A stretch of 64,000 nt of DNA from positions 124,001-188,000 of the forward strand of contig CAWCUF010000001.1 in NCBI GenBank assembly GCA_963798745.1, read 5' to 3'. Of the stretch, positions 18,297-26,717 are shown one piece after another. The notes under the pieces are model-generated. The model did no database searches and was not told the origin of the DNA. It saw only the letters and a list, made by a program, of their open reading frames with translations. Every line of letters starts with the position of its first letter. Within the stretch, counting starts at the first letter, position 1. Position numbers and translations under genes: made by a program. Source of the DNA: Prado023 sp963798745. GTDB lineage: Bacteria; Actinomycetota; Actinomycetes; S36-B12; CAIYMF01.

Positions 18297-18341
18297 TTGC
18301 ATCATCGATCTGGCAGTCAGAGTGCCGGATCGATGATGCAA
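18297..18341. repeat. Perfect 14-bp inverted repeat between convergent treZ and rpsI
   Basis: TTGCATCATCGATC at 18297-18310 is matched perfectly by GATCGATGATGCAA at 18328-18341. GGCA/TGCC inside the 17-nt spacer can extend the stem. The arms are AT-richer than the surroundings. It lies about 40 nt beyond the GC-rich rpsI terminator and shortly after the treZ stop. It could act as the treZ terminator or be an extragenic palindromic element. No U-tract follows on either strand. Confidence 0.85.
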
Positions 18342-18379
18342 GGACGGGGGCACTGCGCTGGAGCAATCCCGGACGCGAC

Positions 18380-18420
18380 GAAGCGCCGGGGGCCGACCGT
18401 GGGGTCGGCTCCGGCGCTTC
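18380..18420 (-). terminator. Terminator hairpin of the rplM-rpsI operon
   Basis: GAAGCGCCGG (18380-18389) pairs with CCGGCGCTTC (18411-18420), and the inner GCCGACC pairs with GGTCGGC around a short loop. It begins 10 nt after the rpsI stop on the minus strand. It is a GC-rich stem without a clear U-tract, as is common in actinobacteria. Confidence 0.8.
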
Positions 18421-18429
18421 CCGCTGCGC

Positions 18430-18927
18430 TCAGCGCTTGGAGTACTGGGGTGCCTTGCGGGCCTTCTTCAAGCCGTACTTCTTGCGCTCCTTGATCCGCG
18501 GGTCGCGGGTCAGGAAGCCGGCCTTCTTCAGCGCCGGTCGGTTGGCCTCGACGTCGATCTCATTGAGGCAGCGGGCGATGCCCAGGCGCAGCGCACCGGC
18601 CTGGCCGGTGACCCCGCCCCCGTCGATGCGCGCGATGACGTCGTAGGCCCCGTCGAGCTCGAGGGTGCGGAACGGCTCGTTGACCAGCTGCTGGTGGACC
18701 TTGTTCGGGAAGTAGTCCTCCAGCGTCCGGCCGTTGACCGTCCAGGCGCCGCTGCCCGGCACGATGCGCACGCGGGCGACGGCCTCCTTGCGCCGGCCGG
18801 TGGCCGCACCCGGTGCGGTCATCACGGGGCGCGACTCGGGCGTCGCCGGCGCGGCAGGGGTCTCGGTGGAGTAATCGCCGTCGATGACCTCATCGACGGT
18901 CTGGGTGGTCTCGGTGCTCACAGCCAC
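18430..18927 (-). CDS. rpsI: 30S ribosomal protein S9
   Basis: 165 residues. The conserved S9 body (GRRKEAVARVRIVPGSG to the C-terminal QYSKR tail that reaches the P-site tRNA) occupies the last 125 or so residues. About 40 acidic and Thr/Ala-rich residues precede it, an extension seen in many actinobacterial S9 proteins. The GTG at 18927 has GAGAGGA directly upstream, which supports the long form. rplM is 33 nt upstream and the two form the standard operon, ending at the hairpin 10 nt downstream. Confidence 0.97.
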   Translation of the reverse strand: MAVSTETTQTVDEVIDGDYSTETPAAPATPESRPVMTAPGAATGRRKEAVARVRIVPGSGAWTVNGRTLEDYFPNKVHQQLVNEPFRTLELDGAYDVIARIDGGGVTGQAGALRLGIARCLNEIDVEANRPALKKAGFLTRDPRIKERKKYGLKKARKAPQYSKR

Positions 18928-18960
18928 GGTTCCTCTCGTGTGCCTTGGTCCTCGTGGCGC

Positions 18961-19404
18961 TTACTGCGCGACCTGGGAGATCGTGAAGGGCACGGGCTTC
19001 TGCGCCGCGTGCGGGTGCTCAGGGCCTGCGTAGACCTTGAGCTTGGTGGACTGGGCACGGCCCAGCTTGTTGTGCGGGAGCATGCCCTTGACGGCCTTCT
19101 CCACAGCGCGACGCGGGTTGGTCTCCAGCAGGTCTGCGTACGAGGTGGCGCTCAGGCCACCCGGGAAGCCGGAGTGCCGGTAGTCCATCTTCTGCTCGCG
19201 CTTGGCGCCCGAGAGGGCGACCTTCTCTGCGTTGATGATGATGACGAAGTCGCCGCCATCCACGTGCGGGGCGAACGTGGGCTTGTGCTTGCCGCGCAGC
19301 AGCACGGCGGTCTGGGAGGCCAACCTGCCCAGGACGACGTCGGTCGCGTCGATGACATGCCACTGGCGAGTGACCTCGCCAGCCTTGGGGCTGTACGTGC
19401 GCAT
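18961..19404 (-). CDS. rplM: 50S ribosomal protein L13
   Basis: 147 residues, normal length. Begins MRTYSPKAGEVTRQWHVIDA and contains LASQTAVLLRGKHKP and KMLPHNKLG-type segments diagnostic of L13, an early-assembly 23S rRNA-binding protein. The ATG at 19404 follows a CGAAGG. First gene of the rplM-rpsI operon, with a promoter about 150 nt upstream. Confidence 0.97.
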   Translation of the reverse strand: MRTYSPKAGEVTRQWHVIDATDVVLGRLASQTAVLLRGKHKPTFAPHVDGGDFVIIINAEKVALSGAKREQKMDYRHSGFPGGLSATSYADLLETNPRRAVEKAVKGMLPHNKLGRAQSTKLKVYAGPEHPHAAQKPVPFTISQVAQ

Positions 19405-19718
19405 CAGGGCCTTCGTTCGTTTGGAGCGTCGTGGTCGGGACGGACCGGGAACCGAGGCGAGCCACCGGGCGACCCATTTCGTCGCGCCTCGGGCCTGCCA
19501 GGGGCTGGGAGTCCATTCGTCATGCGCAGGACGGACCCACGCATTGCTCCGCCTAGGGTACCGGCGTCCGTCCGGGCGGCCAAATCGCGGGAGCGGGCCG
19601 ATCAGGGTGGGGATCCGATCGCTGCGCCCGGTCGTCCGGTGCGCAGTCCGGCGGTTCGCGCAGGTGCGTCGGCTGCGCGCGCGACGAGGCCGCCATCCCG
19701 GGCCGCGAGCGGGTGGGG
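19405..19718 (-). other. Intergenic region: rplM 5' leader and promoter
   Basis: 314 nt between rplM and the DinB-like gene. It contains the rplM promoter at 19555-19583 and, downstream of it, a leader of about 140 nt. No coding sequence with actinobacterial codon bias was recognised, and no known riboswitch or leader motif could be assigned. Confidence 0.6.
19555..19583 (-). promoter_or_regulatory. rplM-rpsI promoter
   Basis: -35 TTGGCC (19578-19583) and -10 TACCCT (19555-19560) on the minus strand, spacer 17 nt. The -35 lies inside CGCGATTTGG, a block also found at the rpsL and rplJ promoters in this window. Confidence 0.75.
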
Positions 19719-20306
19719 TCAACCTCTCGTGGCGGCCGCGACTGCCTCGAGCTCCGCCCGGTACTGGGCCCACCATGCACTGTCCCCCGGGGGCAGGTTG
19801 GGAAAAGCGGGGTTCAGGCCCGCGGCGCCGTCGACGAGCTCCCGCACGAGGTCGGCATGACCGGCGTGCCGATGCGTCTCGGCCACCATGTGCACGATCA
19901 CGTGCTCGAGCGTGGGGTGCCGGTTGTGCTCGGACCACCAGGGCACCGTGCCGCGGGTGTCGAGGTCCAGCGCCGCGATCGTGGCGTCCGTGCTGGCCCA
20001 CGCCGTGTGGTACATCTCGATGATGTCCGCGGCGGACTCATCAGCGCTGGCCCACATGTCCGCGTTGGGCGGCAGGTCCAGTTCCGCCCAGGCCAGCGAC
20101 GCCGGGATCGGCCGGTCGAAGCAGGTGGTGAAATAGCCCCCCTCGACGGCGGCCAGGTGCTTGACCAGCCCGAGCAGGTTGGTCCCGGTGCGGGTCAGGG
20201 GGCGGCGCTGGTCGTACTCGGACAGCCCGTCGAGCTTCCAGAGCATGGCGTCGCGGCCGTCCTGGAGGTAGTTCTGCAGCAGGGCCTTCGAGTCCGTGTC
20301 CGCCAT
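19719..20306 (-). CDS. DinB/DUF664-family four-helix protein
   Basis: 195 residues resembling the DinB/DUF664 superfamily, which includes mycothiol- or bacillithiol-dependent enzymes. NLLGLVKHLAAVEGGYF supplies the first conserved His, ADIIEMYHTAW a second, and HVIVHMVAETHRHAGHADLVREL the C-terminal His cluster expected to bind a metal. A thiol transferase or detoxification role is plausible but not shown by sequence. The ATG at 20306 has no strong ribosome binding site, but CACGCT lies 6 nt upstream. Divergent from the alkyltransferase-like gene, with 74 nt between them. Confidence 0.8.
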   Translation of the reverse strand: MADTDSKALLQNYLQDGRDAMLWKLDGLSEYDQRRPLTRTGTNLLGLVKHLAAVEGGYFTTCFDRPIPASLAWAELDLPPNADMWASADESAADIIEMYHTAWASTDATIAALDLDTRGTVPWWSEHNRHPTLEHVIVHMVAETHRHAGHADLVRELVDGAAGLNPAFPNLPPGDSAWWAQYRAELEAVAAATRG

Positions 20307-20380
20307 GGGTGCAGCGTGGCAGGATCCCGCGACTGGCGCCAGGCCCGGGGGTGCCCGCGAACAACCGGCACACTGGCGGG

Positions 20381-20734
20381 GTGCTGCCCACCCCGTTCGC
20401 CGAAGCGGTCCTGGACCTGGTGGCCACGATCCCGCCCGGGCGCGTGCTGACCTACGGTGACGTCGCCGAACGCCTCGACTCGCGAGCGCCCCGGGCGGTG
20501 GGCAGCACCCTGGCCCGGTTCGGTGCCGGGGTGCCCTGGTGGCGAGTCGTTCGCGCTGGCGGGCTGCTCGCCCCCGGCCACGAGGCGGAGGCTGGCGCGC
20601 TGCTGGCTGCGGAGGGCGTCGCGCTCACGCGTTCAGGCGCGGAGCCCCGGATCGACCTGGACCGCTACCGCTGGAGCCCCACCCCGCAGCCACCACCGAC
20701 CCGAGCCCAGTCAGCGACCCGCCCGGGCCACTGA
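20381..20734 (+). CDS. Alkyltransferase-like protein (MGMT family lacking the acceptor Cys)
   Basis: About 117 residues with the DNA-binding domain of O6-alkylguanine-DNA alkyltransferases: PPGRVLTYGDVAERL, then the Arg-finger segment RAVGSTLARFG. The active-site PCHR motif is replaced by PWWRVV, so the methyl-accepting cysteine is absent. This matches ATL proteins, which bind O6-alkylguanine and hand the lesion to nucleotide excision repair. The GTG at 20381 removes an unconserved 24-residue extension. CACACT sits 6 nt before it and no ribosome binding site is seen, so the mRNA may be leaderless. The C-terminal Pro/Thr-rich tail is short. Confidence 0.85.
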   Translation: MLPTPFAEAVLDLVATIPPGRVLTYGDVAERLDSRAPRAVGSTLARFGAGVPWWRVVRAGGLLAPGHEAEAGALLAAEGVALTRSGAEPRIDLDRYRWSPTPQPPPTRAQSATRPGH

Positions 20735-20742
20735 TCCTGGCC

Positions 20743-20769
20743 GGTTGTCGCCCTCTGGCAGCGACAACC
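20743..20769. terminator. Bidirectional terminator between convergent genes
   Basis: GGTTGTCGC (20743-20751) pairs perfectly with GCGACAACC (20761-20769) across a 9-nt loop. It starts 8 nt after the alkyltransferase-like stop and lies about 107 nt beyond the ABC-F stop on the other strand. Confidence 0.7.
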
Positions 20770-20875
20770 TGCCTGGTTCCTGGCGCAGGAGCCTCGGAGG
20801 GGGCCGCTGGAGAGCGCCGGGCCCTCGTCGCCGGGTCGACGCCCCACGGCCAACGCGCGGCGGGCGCGGCGACGG

Positions 20876-22564
20876 TCAGCGAGTGGCGCGGGCCTCGTCC
20901 CACACCGGCGCCTCGGACTCGCGGACCCGCCCGTCTGCGCCGAACACCAGGAACCGGTCGAAGTCGCGCGCGAACCACCGGTCGTGGGTGACGGCCAGGA
21001 CGGTCCCGGTGAAGGCGGCGAGCCCGTCCTCCAGCGCCTCCGCTGAGGCCATGTCCAGGTTGTCGGTCGGCTCGTCGAGCAGGAGCAGGGTCGCCCCGGA
21101 CAACTCCAGGAGCAGCACCTGGAAGCGCGCCTGCTGCCCGCCGGACAGCGACTCGAAGACCTGCTCGCCGGCGCGCGCCAGTTCGTAGCGGTCCAGGACC
21201 CGGGCCGCCGCCTCCCGACCGAGGCCGCTGCGGTGCTCGTCGCCGCGGTGCAGGATCTCGAGCAGAGTACGTCCGACCCACTCCGGGTGCGCGTGGGTCT
21301 GGGCGAACCACCCGGGCCGCACCCGTGCGCCCAACCGCGCACGGCCGCCGTGGTGCACCGGCTCGATCACCACATCGGACACCGGCTCGTGTTCGACGTC
21401 CGGGGTCGATCCCCCGGACGCCAGCAACCTCAGGAAGTGTGACTTGCCGGACCCGTTGGCGCCCAGCACCGCGATCCGGTCACCGAACCAGACCTCGAGG
21501 TCGAAGGCCGCCACCAGTTGCTCACCCGAGGCAGTGGTCAGGGTCAGCGCCTGGCAGACCACGGCCCGCTTGCCCGTGCGTCCGCCGCGCAGTCGCATCG
21601 TGACGGCCTGCCTGAGTGGCTGGGCCTGCGGCGGACCGACCTGCTCGAACTTGGCCAAGCGGGTCCGCGCCGCCTGCAGCCGGGAGGACATGCCGTCGTT
21701 GAACGCTGCCTTGGTCTTGTAGTACACCACCAGCGCCTTGAGCTTGGCGTGCTCCTCGTCCCAGCGCCGGGTGAGCTCGTCGAGCCGGGCGAACCGGTCG
21801 CCGCGCGCCTGGTGATAGGTCGTGAAGCTGCCTGGGTGCGTCCAGGCGCTGTTGCCCGCCGCGCCCAGCTCGATGGTCACGATGGCCTGCGCGGCGTTGG
21901 CCAGGAGCTCGCGGTCGTGGCTGATCAGCAGGACGGTCTTGGGCGTCTCCTGCAGGCGCGCCTCCAACCAGATCTTGCCCGGGACGTCGAGGTAGTTGTC
22001 AGGTTCGTCGAGCAGGAGCACGTCGTCCGGGCCCCGGAACAGCGCCTCGAGGACGAGGCGCTTCTGCTCCCCGCCGGACAGGGTGCCCACCTCGCGGTAC
22101 TGCGCCTGGGCGAACGGAGCGCCCAGGGCGCTGACCGTCACCACGTCCCAGACGACCTCCTGCGCGTAGCCACCGGCCTCAGCCCACTCGGCGATCGCGT
22201 GTGCGTAGCGCATCTGGGTGGCCTCGTCGTCGGCGTCCATCATGGCCAGCTCGGCGGCGTCCAGCTCGGCAGCCGCAGCCAGCACAGCCGGCGGGGCCAC
22301 GGCCACGAGCAGGTCGCGCACGGTCCCGGCGGCCATGTGGCCCACGAACTGGCGCATCACCCCGAGCGACCCGACCCCCGTGATGGCCCCGGACTGCACC
22401 GGCTCGTCGCCAGCGATCATCCGCATCAGAGTCGATTTGCCCGAGCCGTTGGCCCCCACCAGCGCCGTGACCCGACCCTCGGCGGCCCGGAACGAGACAT
22501 CGTCGAGGAGCACCCGGCCATCGGGGAGCGCGAACGTGACGCGCGAGATCTCCAGGTGACCCAT
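20876..22564 (-). CDS. ABC-F family ATP-binding protein
   Basis: 562 residues with two ABC domains and no membrane segments, the ABC-F layout of ribosome-associated translation factors. Domain 1 has GANGSGKST, signature LSGGEQKR and Walker B DEPDNYLD. A charged linker (RRWDEEHAKLKALVVYYKT region) follows. Domain 2 has GANGSGKSH, signature LSGGQQAR and DEPTDNLD. The DEPDNYLD variant in place of EPTNHLD marks a distinct actinobacterial subgroup. Antibiotic protection cannot be inferred. The start is MGHLEISRV at 22564. The gene stands alone, 700 bp from truA. Confidence 0.92.
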   Translation of the reverse strand: MGHLEISRVTFALPDGRVLLDDVSFRAAEGRVTALVGANGSGKSTLMRMIAGDEPVQSGAITGVGSLGVMRQFVGHMAAGTVRDLLVAVAPPAVLAAAAELDAAELAMMDADDEATQMRYAHAIAEWAEAGGYAQEVVWDVVTVSALGAPFAQAQYREVGTLSGGEQKRLVLEALFRGPDDVLLLDEPDNYLDVPGKIWLEARLQETPKTVLLISHDRELLANAAQAIVTIELGAAGNSAWTHPGSFTTYHQARGDRFARLDELTRRWDEEHAKLKALVVYYKTKAAFNDGMSSRLQAARTRLAKFEQVGPPQAQPLRQAVTMRLRGGRTGKRAVVCQALTLTTASGEQLVAAFDLEVWFGDRIAVLGANGSGKSHFLRLLASGGSTPDVEHEPVSDVVIEPVHHGGRARLGARVRPGWFAQTHAHPEWVGRTLLEILHRGDEHRSGLGREAAARVLDRYELARAGEQVFESLSGGQQARFQVLLLELSGATLLLLDEPTDNLDMASAEALEDGLAAFTGTVLAVTHDRWFARDFDRFLVFGADGRVRESEAPVWDEARATR

Positions 22565-23267
22565 GGCGACATCGTCGCCCGCCGCCGCGGATCGGCGCAA
22601 TCGACTGGCCAGGACCCGCGACGCTTGATGGCGGCTGGGCAACCTGCCGCCGACAACTCGACGCTCGTGGCCACCCGCGCCCGGCGGTCGGCTCCCTGCC
22701 TCGGCCCGGCCCTGGGCCCGCTCCCGCCGCAGCCCGGGCCTCAGGCCCGCTCCCGGCCCCGCTCTCAGAGTCGAGACCGCCACGTCCGGGTGCGGGCTGG
22801 CCGGTGCCCTCGGCAGCCGCGGCGAACCGCCGAGCCGTGGTCGAAAGAGTCTCGGGAACACCGCCGCGGAGGCTCAACGCCGAGTTGTGGTTGAACCCGC
22901 CGATGCCATACCGAGTCCTTCGACCACGCGGAGCGCGAAACGCGCCGCTGCGGCGTCGGCGACCGGGCCTTTCAACCAGAACTCGGCGCTTCACGCGCGG
23001 ACGGACCGCCGGCCTCGGGACCCGTCTGGATCGAGCGCGCCGATGTGTTGCTCAGAACTGAGGCAACCAGCGCTCGGCGATGCCCCCACCCTGGCAGCCA
23101 GGGCCTGCGTGGATGGACCTGGGCCGACCGGGTCTGCGACCGGCGGACCCGGCCCAGTCGGCGCATGCGAGGACCTGCAGGATCACCGGCCGGGGGGAGC
23201 CGACTGGCGCACCTGCGGGATCAGCGGCTGGAGTGTCAGCCGGTGGTTGGACCGGTCGGTAAGGGGT
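22565..23267 (-). other. Non-coding region between truA and the ABC-F gene
   Basis: 703 nt. Open frames here are rich in Arg and Pro, lack homology-like motifs and look like chance GC-rich frames. The notable content is the interleaved inverted repeats at 22836-22988 and several GC-rich palindromes around 22720-22775. GACGAT lies 6 nt before the ABC-F ATG and might be a -10 for a leaderless transcript, but it is a weak match. An unannotated RNA is possible. Confidence 0.5.
22836..22988. repeat. Two interleaved inverted-repeat pairs (B'-A'-B-A)
   Basis: A' CGCCGAGTTGTGGTTGAA (22878-22895) is complementary at 17 of 18 positions to TTCAACCAGAACTCGGCG (22971-22988). B' (22836-22855, containing CGTGGTCGAA) matches B (22911-22928, containing TTCGACCACG) over 10 perfect bases plus CTCGG/CCGAG. 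The pairs interleave rather than nest, so a transcript could form a pseudoknot-like fold. Confidence 0.75.
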
Positions 23268-24194
23268 TCAGCCACCCCGCCAGCGCCTTGCGCGCCGGGC
23301 TTGGGCGGCGAGGTCGCGCTCAGGCGGGTAGCCCACCTCGACCAGGGTCAGCGGATGCGCGGGCGCGGCCTCGATCGAGGGAACCCGCTGCGCGGCTGCG
23401 AGCAACTCGGCCGGACGCGAGACCGACCACCGGCCGTCACCGACGGCCAGGAACACCCCGACCAGGCTTCGGACCATCGAATGACAGAACGCATCGGCGC
23501 GGACCTCGAACTCCACGGGGGACGCCGCGTCCCCGGCATCGGTGCGCCGCCAGCCGATCTCATGGACCGTGCGCACGCTGGACGCCCCGCTGCGGGCCCG
23601 GCAGAACGCCGCGAAGTCGTGCTCACCGAGAAATGCCCCCGCGGCCGCGGACATGGCAGCCTCGTCCAGCGGTCGGGGATGCCACAGCACGTGCCCGCGG
23701 GTCCGTGGATCCTGGCCCGTCGGGTGATCGGCCACGAGGTAGCGGTAGCGCCGCCACACAGCCGACCAGCGGGCATGGAAGCCCGCCGGCGCCACGCCCA
23801 ACGCGCGCACGCGCACGTCGCGTTCCAGCAGGCCGTTGCAGCGCTGGCGCACCCATCCCGCGCCCAGGTCCTCGGCGGCCCGCCAGGCCTCGGCGGGCAC
23901 GTCGGCGTGGCACACCTGCCCGGTGGCGTGCACGCCCGCGTCAGTGCGCCCCGCGACCGCGACCCGGACCGGGATGTCCACCGGTACCCGCAGGCCGACG
24001 CGCAGGGCTGCCTCCAGCTCACCCTGGACCGAGCGCAGCCCCGGCTGGCGGGCCCACCCGCAGAACCCGGCTCCGTCGTAGGCCACGAGCAGGCGCAGGC
24101 GCACCACCTCGGGCGCGGACCCGAAGACACCGACGAGCCCGCCGGGGCCGGATCGCTCCGGCGCCCCGACGGGCTCGACGTCAGAGGTGGTCAC
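23268..24194 (-). CDS. truA: tRNA pseudouridine(38-40) synthase TruA
   Basis: 308 residues. The catalytic Asp is Asp85 in AGRTDAGVHA, with LVAYDGAGFCGWARQPG upstream and HSMVRSLVGVFLAVGDG near the end, all typical of TruA, which isomerises U38-40 in the anticodon arm. A 30-residue unconserved N-terminus precedes the domain. The GTG start at 24194 overlaps the rplQ stop as GTGA, which fixes this start and makes truA the last gene of the alpha operon. Confidence 0.95.
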   Translation of the reverse strand: MTTSDVEPVGAPERSGPGGLVGVFGSAPEVVRLRLLVAYDGAGFCGWARQPGLRSVQGELEAALRVGLRVPVDIPVRVAVAGRTDAGVHATGQVCHADVPAEAWRAAEDLGAGWVRQRCNGLLERDVRVRALGVAPAGFHARWSAVWRRYRYLVADHPTGQDPRTRGHVLWHPRPLDEAAMSAAAGAFLGEHDFAAFCRARSGASSVRTVHEIGWRRTDAGDAASPVEFEVRADAFCHSMVRSLVGVFLAVGDGRWSVSRPAELLAAAQRVPSIEAAPAHPLTLVEVGYPPERDLAAQARRARRWRGG

Positions 24195-24928
24195 GCCTGC
24201 GCGGGGTCGTCCTCGACCTCGACCGTGCTGCCCTCGTCAACCGCCACGGCGTCGGCGCTCGGGTCGACGACCTGCATGGCCGCCTCCTCGGCGGGCACCC
24301 CAGCAGCGGCGTCCTCGACATCGGCCAGAGCAAGGCCACCACTCTCGGTGACGGCCTCCACTGCAGCGGCGGCCGTGGCATCGGCCACCTCGTCGCCGGT
24401 GGCGACCTCGACCGGCTCTGCGGCTGAGTCCGCCAGCCCAGCGGCCTCAGTCGTCTCGGGAGCGTCGGCCACGACCGCCTCGGCCACCGCCGGCGCGGCG
24501 GCGACCGGGGCGGCGGACTCCTTGGCGGCCCGCTTGGTCGCGGCGCTCGCCTCGGCCACGGTCTGCTCGGCCAGCGGCTCGCACAGCTCGATGACCGCCA
24601 TGGGGGCGTTGTCGCCCTTGCGCGGCCCGATCTTGGTGATGCGCGTGTAGCCACCGGGGCGGTTGGCGAAACGCGGCCCGATCTCGGTGAACAGCACGTG
24701 CACGACGGACTTGTCGCGGATGACGGTCATCACCTGGCGGCGAGCGTGCAGGTCACCGCGCTTGGCGAAGGTGATCATCCGCTCGGCCAGAGGTCGCATG
24801 CGCTTGGCGCGCGCCTCGGTCGTGGTGATCGCACCATGCTCGAAGAGCGCGGTCGCGAGGTTGGCGAGCATGAGCCGCTCGTGGGCCGGGCTGCTCGCCA
24901 GACGGGGGCCCTTGCTGGGCGTGGGCAT
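24191..24928 (-). CDS. rplQ: 50S ribosomal protein L17 with long C-terminal extension
   Basis: 245 residues. Residues 1 to about 125 form L17 (MPTPSKGPRLASSPAHERLMLANLA, TTTEARAKRMRPLAERMI, GYTRITKIGPRKGDNAPMA). The remaining 120 or so residues are Ala/Glu/Val-rich and acidic, probably disordered. Bacterial L17 is usually near 120 residues, and shorter acidic tails are known in actinobacteria. The gene sits 52 nt after rpoA and overlaps truA by 4 nt. Confidence 0.96.
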   Translation of the reverse strand: MPTPSKGPRLASSPAHERLMLANLATALFEHGAITTTEARAKRMRPLAERMITFAKRGDLHARRQVMTVIRDKSVVHVLFTEIGPRFANRPGGYTRITKIGPRKGDNAPMAVIELCEPLAEQTVAEASAATKRAAKESAAPVAAAPAVAEAVVADAPETTEAAGLADSAAEPVEVATGDEVADATAAAAVEAVTESGGLALADVEDAAAGVPAEEAAMQVVDPSADAVAVDEGSTVEVEDDPAQA

Positions 24929-24980
24929 AGTTCCTTACTCCACTTCTTCTCACAGGTTCTTGGTCGAGGTCAGCAGCAGC

Positions 24981-25982
24981 TCAGAGCTGCTCGTCCTCGG
25001 CGAAGTCCCCGTCCTCTTCCTCGACATACGCCGGCACGAACCCGGCAGGGCTGTCCTTGAGCGCCATGCCCAGGGTGTTCAGCTTGTCCTTGACCTCCTC
25101 GATGGACTTGCTCCCGAAGTTGCGGATGTCCATCAGGTCGGCCTCGCTGCGGCTGATCAGCTCACCCACGGTGTGGATGCCCTCCCGCTTGAGGCAGTTG
25201 AAGCTGCGCACGGTGAGGTCCAGCGACTCGATCGGGGTCTGCAGCTGCTCGGCAACCAGTTCGTCGGCCGGCGAGGGGCCGATCTCGATGCCCTCGGCGT
25301 TGACGTTGAGCTCGCGGGCCAGGCCGAACAGCTCGACCAGCGTGTAGCCCGCGGACGCGACAGCGTCGGCCGGGGTCATGCACGGCTTGGTCTCCACGTC
25401 CAGGACCAGCTTGTCGAAGTCGGTGCGCTGCTCGACACGGGTCGCCTCGACCTTGTAGGTCACCTTGAGCACCGGGGAGTAGATGGAGTCGACGGGGATG
25501 CGGCCGATCTCCTGGCCCTCGAGCTTGTTGGCCGCGGCCGTCACATAGCCGCGACCACGCTCCACGACGAGCTCGACCTCGAGCTTGCCCTTGGCGTTGA
25601 TCGTGGCGATGTGCAGGTCGGGGTTGTGCACCTCGACACCGGCCGGCGGCGCGATGTCGGCTGCGGTGACCACGCCGGCGCCCTGCTTGCGCAGGTACAT
25701 CACGACCGGCTCGTCATGCTCGGAGGAGACCACGAGCTCCTTGAGGTTCAGGATGATCTCGGTGACGTCTTCCTTGACTCCGGGGATGGTCGTGAACTCG
25801 TGGAGCACGTCCTCGATCCGGATGCTGGTCACTGCGGCGCCGGGGATGCTCGACAGGAGCGTGCGGCGCAGCGAGTTCCCCAGGGTGTAGCCGAAGCCAG
25901 GCTCGAGGGGCTCCAGGACGAACCGCGAACGGTGGTCGCTGACGCGTTCCTCGGCGAGGGTCGGACGCTGGGCAATAAGCAC
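24981..25982 (-). CDS. rpoA: DNA-directed RNA polymerase subunit alpha
   Basis: 333 residues. N-terminal dimerisation domain with FVLEPLEPGFGYTLGNSLRRTLLSSIPGAA-type sequence, then a flexible linker and an alpha-CTD (SLDLTVRSFNCLKREGIHTVGEL, RNFGSKSIEEVKDKL) that binds UP elements and activators. Ends in an acidic tail. The GTG at 25982 has GGAAAGGA upstream. Lies between rpsD and rplQ, the standard alpha-operon position. Confidence 0.98.
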   Translation of the reverse strand: MLIAQRPTLAEERVSDHRSRFVLEPLEPGFGYTLGNSLRRTLLSSIPGAAVTSIRIEDVLHEFTTIPGVKEDVTEIILNLKELVVSSEHDEPVVMYLRKQGAGVVTAADIAPPAGVEVHNPDLHIATINAKGKLEVELVVERGRGYVTAAANKLEGQEIGRIPVDSIYSPVLKVTYKVEATRVEQRTDFDKLVLDVETKPCMTPADAVASAGYTLVELFGLARELNVNAEGIEIGPSPADELVAEQLQTPIESLDLTVRSFNCLKREGIHTVGELISRSEADLMDIRNFGSKSIEEVKDKLNTLGMALKDSPAGFVPAYVEEEDGDFAEDEQL

Positions 25983-26073
25983 GGGTTACCGTTCCTTTCC
26001 GTGGCACCCACCATTTGACGCCACGAGCTGCAAGGCTGGGCCGGGCGGCGGCCAGCGCCACCACCCGACAGGG

Positions 26074-26700
26074 TCACTTCGAGTAGAGCTCGACGATCAA
26101 CTGCTCGGTGACGGCGGTGTCGATGACCGCGCGCTCCGGGATCGAGTGCACGAGGATCCGCATCTGGGACGGCGAGACCTCGAGCCACGCCGGCACGGAG
26201 CGCTCGCCGGCCTCGGCGTGGGCGATCACGAACGGGGTCAGCTCACGCGAGGACGGACGCACCTCGACGATGTCCGAGGGCGAGACCCGGTAGGACGGGA
26301 TGTCGACCTTGTGACCGTTGACCATGATGTGACCGTGGCCCACAAGCTGGCGGGCCATGTCACGGCTCTTGGCGAAGCCACCGCGGTACACCACGTTGTC
26401 CAGGCGGGTCTCGAGGATCTTGAGCAGGTTCTCACCGGTCTTGCCCTGCTTGCGCTGGGCCTCCTCGTAGTAGCCCCGGAACTGCTTCTCCAGCACGCCG
26501 TAGATCCGCGCGCACTTCTGCTTCTCGCGCATCTGCAGCAGGTACTCGCTGTCCTTGGTCCGGCCACGGCCGTGCTGGCCGGGCGGGAACGGGCGCAACT
26601 CGATGGGGCACTTGGGCCCATCGCACTTGCTGCCCTTGAGGAACAGCTTGGTCTTCTCCCGGCGGCACCGCTTGCAGTCCGCCCCTGTGTATCGAGCCAT
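26074..26700 (-). CDS. rpsD: 30S ribosomal protein S4 (zinc-binding form)
   Basis: 208 residues, full length. The N-terminus carries a CxxC...CxxxxC zinc site (Cys9, Cys12, Cys26, Cys31 in ADCKRCRREKTK and GSKCDGPKCP), the C+ form of S4. The S4 RNA-binding domain (RLDNVVYRGGFAKSRDMARQLVGHGHI) follows. S4 nucleates 16S rRNA assembly. Preceded by rpsK and followed by rpoA. Confidence 0.98.
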   Translation of the reverse strand: MARYTGADCKRCRREKTKLFLKGSKCDGPKCPIELRPFPPGQHGRGRTKDSEYLLQMREKQKCARIYGVLEKQFRGYYEEAQRKQGKTGENLLKILETRLDNVVYRGGFAKSRDMARQLVGHGHIMVNGHKVDIPSYRVSPSDIVEVRPSSRELTPFVIAHAEAGERSVPAWLEVSPSQMRILVHSIPERAVIDTAVTEQLIVELYSK

Positions 26701-26717
26701 GTTCGAGATTCCTTAGG

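Noticed and set aside
22804..23061. Plus- and minus-strand frames sharing FNxNSAL across 22880-22990
   Set aside because: The shared peptide comes from the inverted repeat read on both strands, not from two genes.
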